This document shows, in pieces, positions 61,075-64,000 of a stretch of DNA of 64,000 nucleotides. Where the stretch lies: the NCBI RefSeq assembly GCF_022538185.1, contig NZ_JAKYXC010000017.1, positions 1 to 64,000 of the forward strand, in the 5' to 3' direction. Origin of the DNA: Microbacterium sp. CFH 31415 (GTDB lineage: Bacteria > Actinomycetota > Actinomycetes > Actinomycetales > Microbacteriaceae). How positions within the stretch are numbered: position 1 is the first letter of the stretch; each line of letters begins with the position of its first letter. A program made the position numbers and the translations under genes. The notes under the pieces are model-generated. The model saw only the letters and a program-made list of their open reading frames with translations. It was not told where the DNA came from and searched no databases.

Positions 61075-61663
61075 ACCGGCGGATGCCTCGGCCCCGCGCG
61101 GCATCGACCCCCGAGGTCCGCGCTTCGCGGCCGGCATCACGTCGGTCCTGCTGCTGATCGCGCTGTTACTCAGCCTCACGGGGCTGTCTGCGGCGTACGG
61201 ATCGGCGGCATTCGGATGGTTCGCCTACCAGCCGCTGGCCCAGCAGAGCTTCATCCCGCTCGGCTGGGTCGTGTCGACGGCGACGCTCGACGCCCGCCTC
61301 CTCGACCCCGGCTTCCTGCTGCTGCTCGCCATCGCGCTGCTGTTCCTGTGGGGGGTCGTGTCGCCGCGCACCGCGCCGTGGGGCGTGCTCTACCGCGCCG
61401 TGGTCGCACCGCGCCTCGCGCCGCCGACCGAGCTCGAAGACCCGCGCCCGCCGCGCTTCGCGCAGGGCGTCGGCCTCTTCGTCGTCGGCCTCGGCCTCGT
61501 CCTGCACCTCCTCGGCGTGCCCCTGGCCCTCCCGGTCGCCGCGGCCCTCGCGTTCGTCGCCGCGTTCCTCAACGCGGTCTTCGGCGTGTGCCTGGGCTGC
61601 ATGATGTACCTCCTGCTGCAGCGGCTCGGCGTGATCGGCCGCGCACGGCCCGCCTCCGCCTGA
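61067..61663 (+). CDS. DUF4395 integral membrane protein
   Basis: 198 aa with four helices: about 22-42, 80-95, 135-150 and 152-180. GIDPRGPRFAAGIT at the start and VFGVCLGCMMYLLL near the end, with two Cys, are the DUF4395 hallmarks. The Cys pair suggests redox exchange with the overlapping thioredoxin. Confidence 0.88.
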   Translation: MSEPADASAPRGIDPRGPRFAAGITSVLLLIALLLSLTGLSAAYGSAAFGWFAYQPLAQQSFIPLGWVVSTATLDARLLDPGFLLLLAIALLFLWGVVSPRTAPWGVLYRAVVAPRLAPPTELEDPRPPRFAQGVGLFVVGLGLVLHLLGVPLALPVAAALAFVAAFLNAVFGVCLGCMMYLLLQRLGVIGRARPASA

Positions 61664-61697
61664 CACGCATCACGCACCGTCGCGCCGCGGCGTCACC

Positions 61698-61716
61698 CGC
61701 GGTTAGGCTGACCGCG
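61698..61716 (+). promoter_or_regulatory. Inverted repeat over the -10 of the OsmC gene
   Basis: CGCGGT-N7-ACCGCG is a perfect 6-bp inverted repeat whose spacer is the -10-like TAGGCT (61704-61709). It lies 40 nt before the OsmC start, which has a GAGGGAGG ribosome site. A repressor here would block the promoter; the regulator is unknown. Confidence 0.35.
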
Positions 61717-61755
61717 AGGCGCTCGGTCCGCGGGCGCCGTGAGAGGGAGGCCCCC

Positions 61756-62181
61756 ATGACGGTCACGAGCGAAGCAACCACCGCCTGGAAGGGCGGCCTG
61801 TTCGACGGAGCCGGCGAGGTGACGTTCGTCTCGTCCGGGCTCGGCACCTTCGACGTCAACTGGAAGGCGCGCAGCGAGGGCTCGACCTCCACCACGACGC
61901 CCGAAGAGCTCATCGCCGCCGCCCACTCGTCGTGCTTCAGCATGGCCTTTTCGCTCGCGCTGGCCGAGAACGGCACTCCGCCCGAGTCGATCGACACGAC
62001 CGCGTCGGTGACCTTCAAGCCCGGCACCGGCATCACCGGCAGCCATCTCAACGTGAACGCGGTGGTGCCCGGCCTCGACCCCGAGGAGTTCGAGCGCCTG
62101 GCGCAGGCGGCGAAGGCGGGATGCCCGGTCTCGCAGGCCCTCGCGGGCGTCGAGATCACCATCGAGGCCACGCTTGCCTGA
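61756..62181 (+). CDS. OsmC family peroxiredoxin
   Basis: 141 aa. The two redox cysteines are C60 in AAAHSSCFSMA and C122 in AGCPVSQAL, the pattern of OsmC/Ohr organic-hydroperoxide reductases. GTFDVNWKARSEG at the start is OsmC-like. It lies in a tight plus-strand run after DUF4395 and overlaps the next gene by 8 bp. Confidence 0.9.
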   Translation: MTVTSEATTAWKGGLFDGAGEVTFVSSGLGTFDVNWKARSEGSTSTTTPEELIAAAHSSCFSMAFSLALAENGTPPESIDTTASVTFKPGTGITGSHLNVNAVVPGLDPEEFERLAQAAKAGCPVSQALAGVEITIEATLA

Positions 62182-63103
62182 TTCCGATTCACCGCGGCCC
62201 GGCGCACGCCGGGTCGTGGTCGCCGGGTCGACGGGACTCATCGGGTCGGCCCTGGTGGACAGTCTGCGCGCCGATGGCGTCGAGGTCACGCGCCTCGTGC
62301 GCCGGCCGGCCGAGGCATCCGACGAGGTGGAGTGGCTCACCGGCGCATCCCCGCTCGATCCCGCCGTCCTCGACGGCGCCGAGGCAGTCGTCGGGCTCAA
62401 CGGGGCGACCATCGGCCGATTCCCGTGGACGGCTCGCTACAAGAACACGCTGCTCTGGTCCCGCGTGACGCCGACCCAGGCCATCGCGCGCGCGCTCCGC
62501 GAACTGGGGACGGATGCCCCGGCCTTCGTGTGCGCGTCGGCCGTCGGGTACTACGGCTCGGCGCCGCGTCGCCGGCTCGACGAGACATCGCCGCGCGGCG
62601 AGACGTTCCTCGCGGACCTCTGCGGCGAATGGGAGACCGCTGCACGTGCGGCGGGTGATCAGACGCGGGTCGCCCTGCTGCGCACGGCTCCGATCGTTCA
62701 TGCCGACGGCGTGCTCAAGCCCCTCATGCTGCTGACCAGGCTCGGCGTGAGCGGTCCGATCGGCCGCGGCACGCAGGTCTGGCCGTGGATCTCGCTCGAC
62801 GACGAAGTACGCGCCATCCGCCACGTCATCGACTCCGGCCTCGGCGGGCCGGTCAACCTGGTGGGCCCCACGCGCGCCACCGCGAACGACCTGGGCTTCG
62901 CGCTGGCGGTGCGGATGAACCGCCCGTTCCTAGTCCGAGCGCCGGTGTGGGCCGTGCGAACGGTGCTCGGAGCCGACGCGACCGAGGCTGTGCTGACGTC
63001 CGACCTGGATGTCGCGCCCGCTGTGCTCGAGGCATCCGGATTCTCGTTCCGCCACCCCACGGTCGAAGACGCGATCGCCTCCGCCGTGCCTGCGGCGGGC
63101 TGA
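62174..63103 (+). CDS. TIGR01777-type NAD-dependent epimerase
   Basis: 309 aa. VVVAGSTGLIGSALVDSL is the Rossmann motif (14-31), SAVGYYGSAPRRRLDE near 116-131 is diagnostic of TIGR01777, and RTAPIVHADGVLKPL follows near 167-181. Activity unknown. The TTG start at 62174 overlaps the OsmC stop; no better start fits the Rossmann motif. Confidence 0.85.
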   Translation: MPDSDSPRPGARRVVVAGSTGLIGSALVDSLRADGVEVTRLVRRPAEASDEVEWLTGASPLDPAVLDGAEAVVGLNGATIGRFPWTARYKNTLLWSRVTPTQAIARALRELGTDAPAFVCASAVGYYGSAPRRRLDETSPRGETFLADLCGEWETAARAAGDQTRVALLRTAPIVHADGVLKPLMLLTRLGVSGPIGRGTQVWPWISLDDEVRAIRHVIDSGLGGPVNLVGPTRATANDLGFALAVRMNRPFLVRAPVWAVRTVLGADATEAVLTSDLDVAPAVLEASGFSFRHPTVEDAIASAVPAAG

Positions 63104-63106
63104 ACC

Positions 63107-63556
63107 TCAGGACCGGCGCTCGGCCCTTTCGAGCCGGAGGGCGCGGCGCACGGCTTCGCGCGCGCGACGACGGTCGCCGGAGGCGTCATACGCGAGGCCC
63201 AGACGGTACCAGGCTCGCCAGTCGTCCGGGTTCTGCTCGGCGGCGGTGCGGTACACCGGGAACAGCGCGTCGGCCTCCGACCGGATCGCGCGTCCGCTGG
63301 GGCGAACCGCCACTTCCTCGGCGGGAAGCGCGTCTTCGGACGACAGCCGCCGGCCGAGATGCTCGGCGCGCACGCCGAACCACAGCTCCCGCCCCACGCC
63401 CCACACCGCGAGGAGCGGCAGCACGATGAGCGCCGCGCCCATGGCCACGGCGATCGTCTCTCCGCTCGTGAGCAGCAGCCACGCACGCTGCCCTACGAGC
63501 ACGATGTACAGGGCGAGGAGCACCGCCATGACGGCGACCCCGATGCGTGCGCTCAT
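63107..63556 (-). CDS. Membrane protein with TPR motif
   Basis: 149 aa. Two N-terminal helices (5-27 and 34-57) precede a soluble part with ALFPVYRTAAEQNPDDWRAW and YRLGLAYDASGDRRRAREAVRRAL, about one and a half tetratricopeptide repeats. Function unknown, but next to dapB in many actinobacteria. It overlaps the dapB stop by 4 bp (ATGA). Confidence 0.82.
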   Translation of the reverse strand: MSARIGVAVMAVLLALYIVLVGQRAWLLLTSGETIAVAMGAALIVLPLLAVWGVGRELWFGVRAEHLGRRLSSEDALPAEEVAVRPSGRAIRSEADALFPVYRTAAEQNPDDWRAWYRLGLAYDASGDRRRAREAVRRALRLERAERRS

Positions 63557-64000
63557 GCGCCCGTCGTCCGGGCGACCTGGCCGGGCACGCCGCCCTCGTC
63601 GAGTGGACGACCGGGCGTCGTCGACGCACCGGGGGTTCGCAGACGGAGGTCGAGGAAGCTGTCGAGGCCGACGGTGACGCCCTTGGCGTCGCGCGCGGCG
63701 GCGAGGGCGAGCCGGATGCCGGGCCCGTATGCGCTGGCCGGTTCGATGGTGTCGTGGACGATCGTGAGCGACTCCCCCGCACCCGCCAGGATCGTCTCCT
63801 GCCGCGCGATGACGCCGGGACGCCGCAGCGAGTGGATCGGCACGCTCGCGACCTGCTGACCGCGGGCGCGCTGGTCGACGTGGGGTGACTCGACCGGGCC
63901 GACCTCGGCGCGCGCGGCGGCGATGAGCTCGGCCGTACGCACGGCGGTGCCGCTGGGCGAGTCGATCTTCGTCTCGCGGTGCGCCTCCACGATCTCGATC
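63553..64000 (-). CDS. dapB: 4-hydroxy-tetrahydrodipicolinate reductase (partial, 5' end beyond window)
   Basis: The visible C-terminal part, 149 codons, starts in IEIVEAHRETKIDSPSGT, the segment containing the catalytic His and the K-x-DSPSGT motif. It continues with VPIHSLRRPGVIARQETIL and ESLTIVHDTIEPASAYGPGI. The Rossmann N-terminus runs off the right edge. It reduces HTPA to tetrahydrodipicolinate and pairs with dapA. Confidence 0.94.
   Translation of the reverse strand, partial: IEIVEAHRETKIDSPSGTAVRTAELIAAARAEVGPVESPHVDQRARGQQVASVPIHSLRRPGVIARQETILAGAGESLTIVHDTIEPASAYGPGIRLALAAARDAKGVTVGLDSFLDLRLRTPGASTTPGRPLDEGGVPGQVARTTGA

Overview
The window looks like chromosomal DNA of a high-GC actinobacterium of the family Microbacteriaceae, most likely Microbacterium or a close relative. 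This rests on the high GC content, the actinobacterial gene order (pheST, infC-rpmI-rplT, lexA, hflX-dapF-miaAB-recX-recA, clgR-cinA-pgsA-ftsK-rnj-dapA-folA-thyA-dapB), frequent GTG/TTG starts and 4-bp ATGA/GTGA overlaps, and many starts that look leaderless. It is an inference without a database search. I see no insertion sequence, prophage, CRISPR array or tRNA gene; this is a core housekeeping segment.

Layout. 1-205: leader and promoter of a minus-strand rRNA operon whose 16S gene lies left of the window. 460-3602: a DUF4184 membrane protein, tyrS and an aldo/keto reductase behind an intact MerR-type promoter; the divergent merR is reduced to a C-terminal remnant. 3843-5680: a VOC protein and a SatD-like regulator with a membrane partner. 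5697-13847: arginine cluster argC-J-B-D-F, a DUF1624/DUF418 membrane acyltransferase, then argH, with no argR or argG; a 28-codon arginine-rich open frame with leaderless spacing precedes argC. 13912-16344: a 71-nt nested palindrome, an NAD-binding epimerase and a lone AAA ATPase. 16416-23519: pheST and a gluABCD-type amino-acid ABC transporter. 23608-26574: TrmH-type methyltransferase, rplT, rpmI, infC (probable ATC start) and DUF1844. 26591-31994: PLP decarboxylase, sseB, priA, hisH, hisB, hisC. 32101-33440: a LysM membrane protein divergent from lexA, with a LexA-like palindrome over the LysM gene promoter. 33498-38217: membrane protein, metE, metF. 38465-48406: S9 peptidase, hflX, methyltransferase, dapF, GNAT, miaA, miaB and an ABC-2 exporter. 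48505-52277: recX, recA, DUF3046, clgR, cinA, pgsA. 52331-64000: ftsK, GNAT, rnj, dapA, SDR, folA, thyA, thioredoxin, DUF4395, OsmC, an epimerase, a TPR protein and partial dapB.

How the genes work together. Arginine, histidine, methionine, lysine/diaminopimelate and thymidylate/folate synthesis sit beside translation (tyrS, pheST, infC operon, miaAB, hflX), the SOS response (lexA, recA, recX, the LysM protein) and envelope/division functions (pgsA, ftsK).

The most interesting signals are the arginine-rich leader peptide upstream of argC with alternative RNA pairings (a candidate arginine attenuator in a cluster lacking argR), the orphaned MerR operator, the paired 71-nt nested palindromes, and the LexA/LysM promoter architecture.
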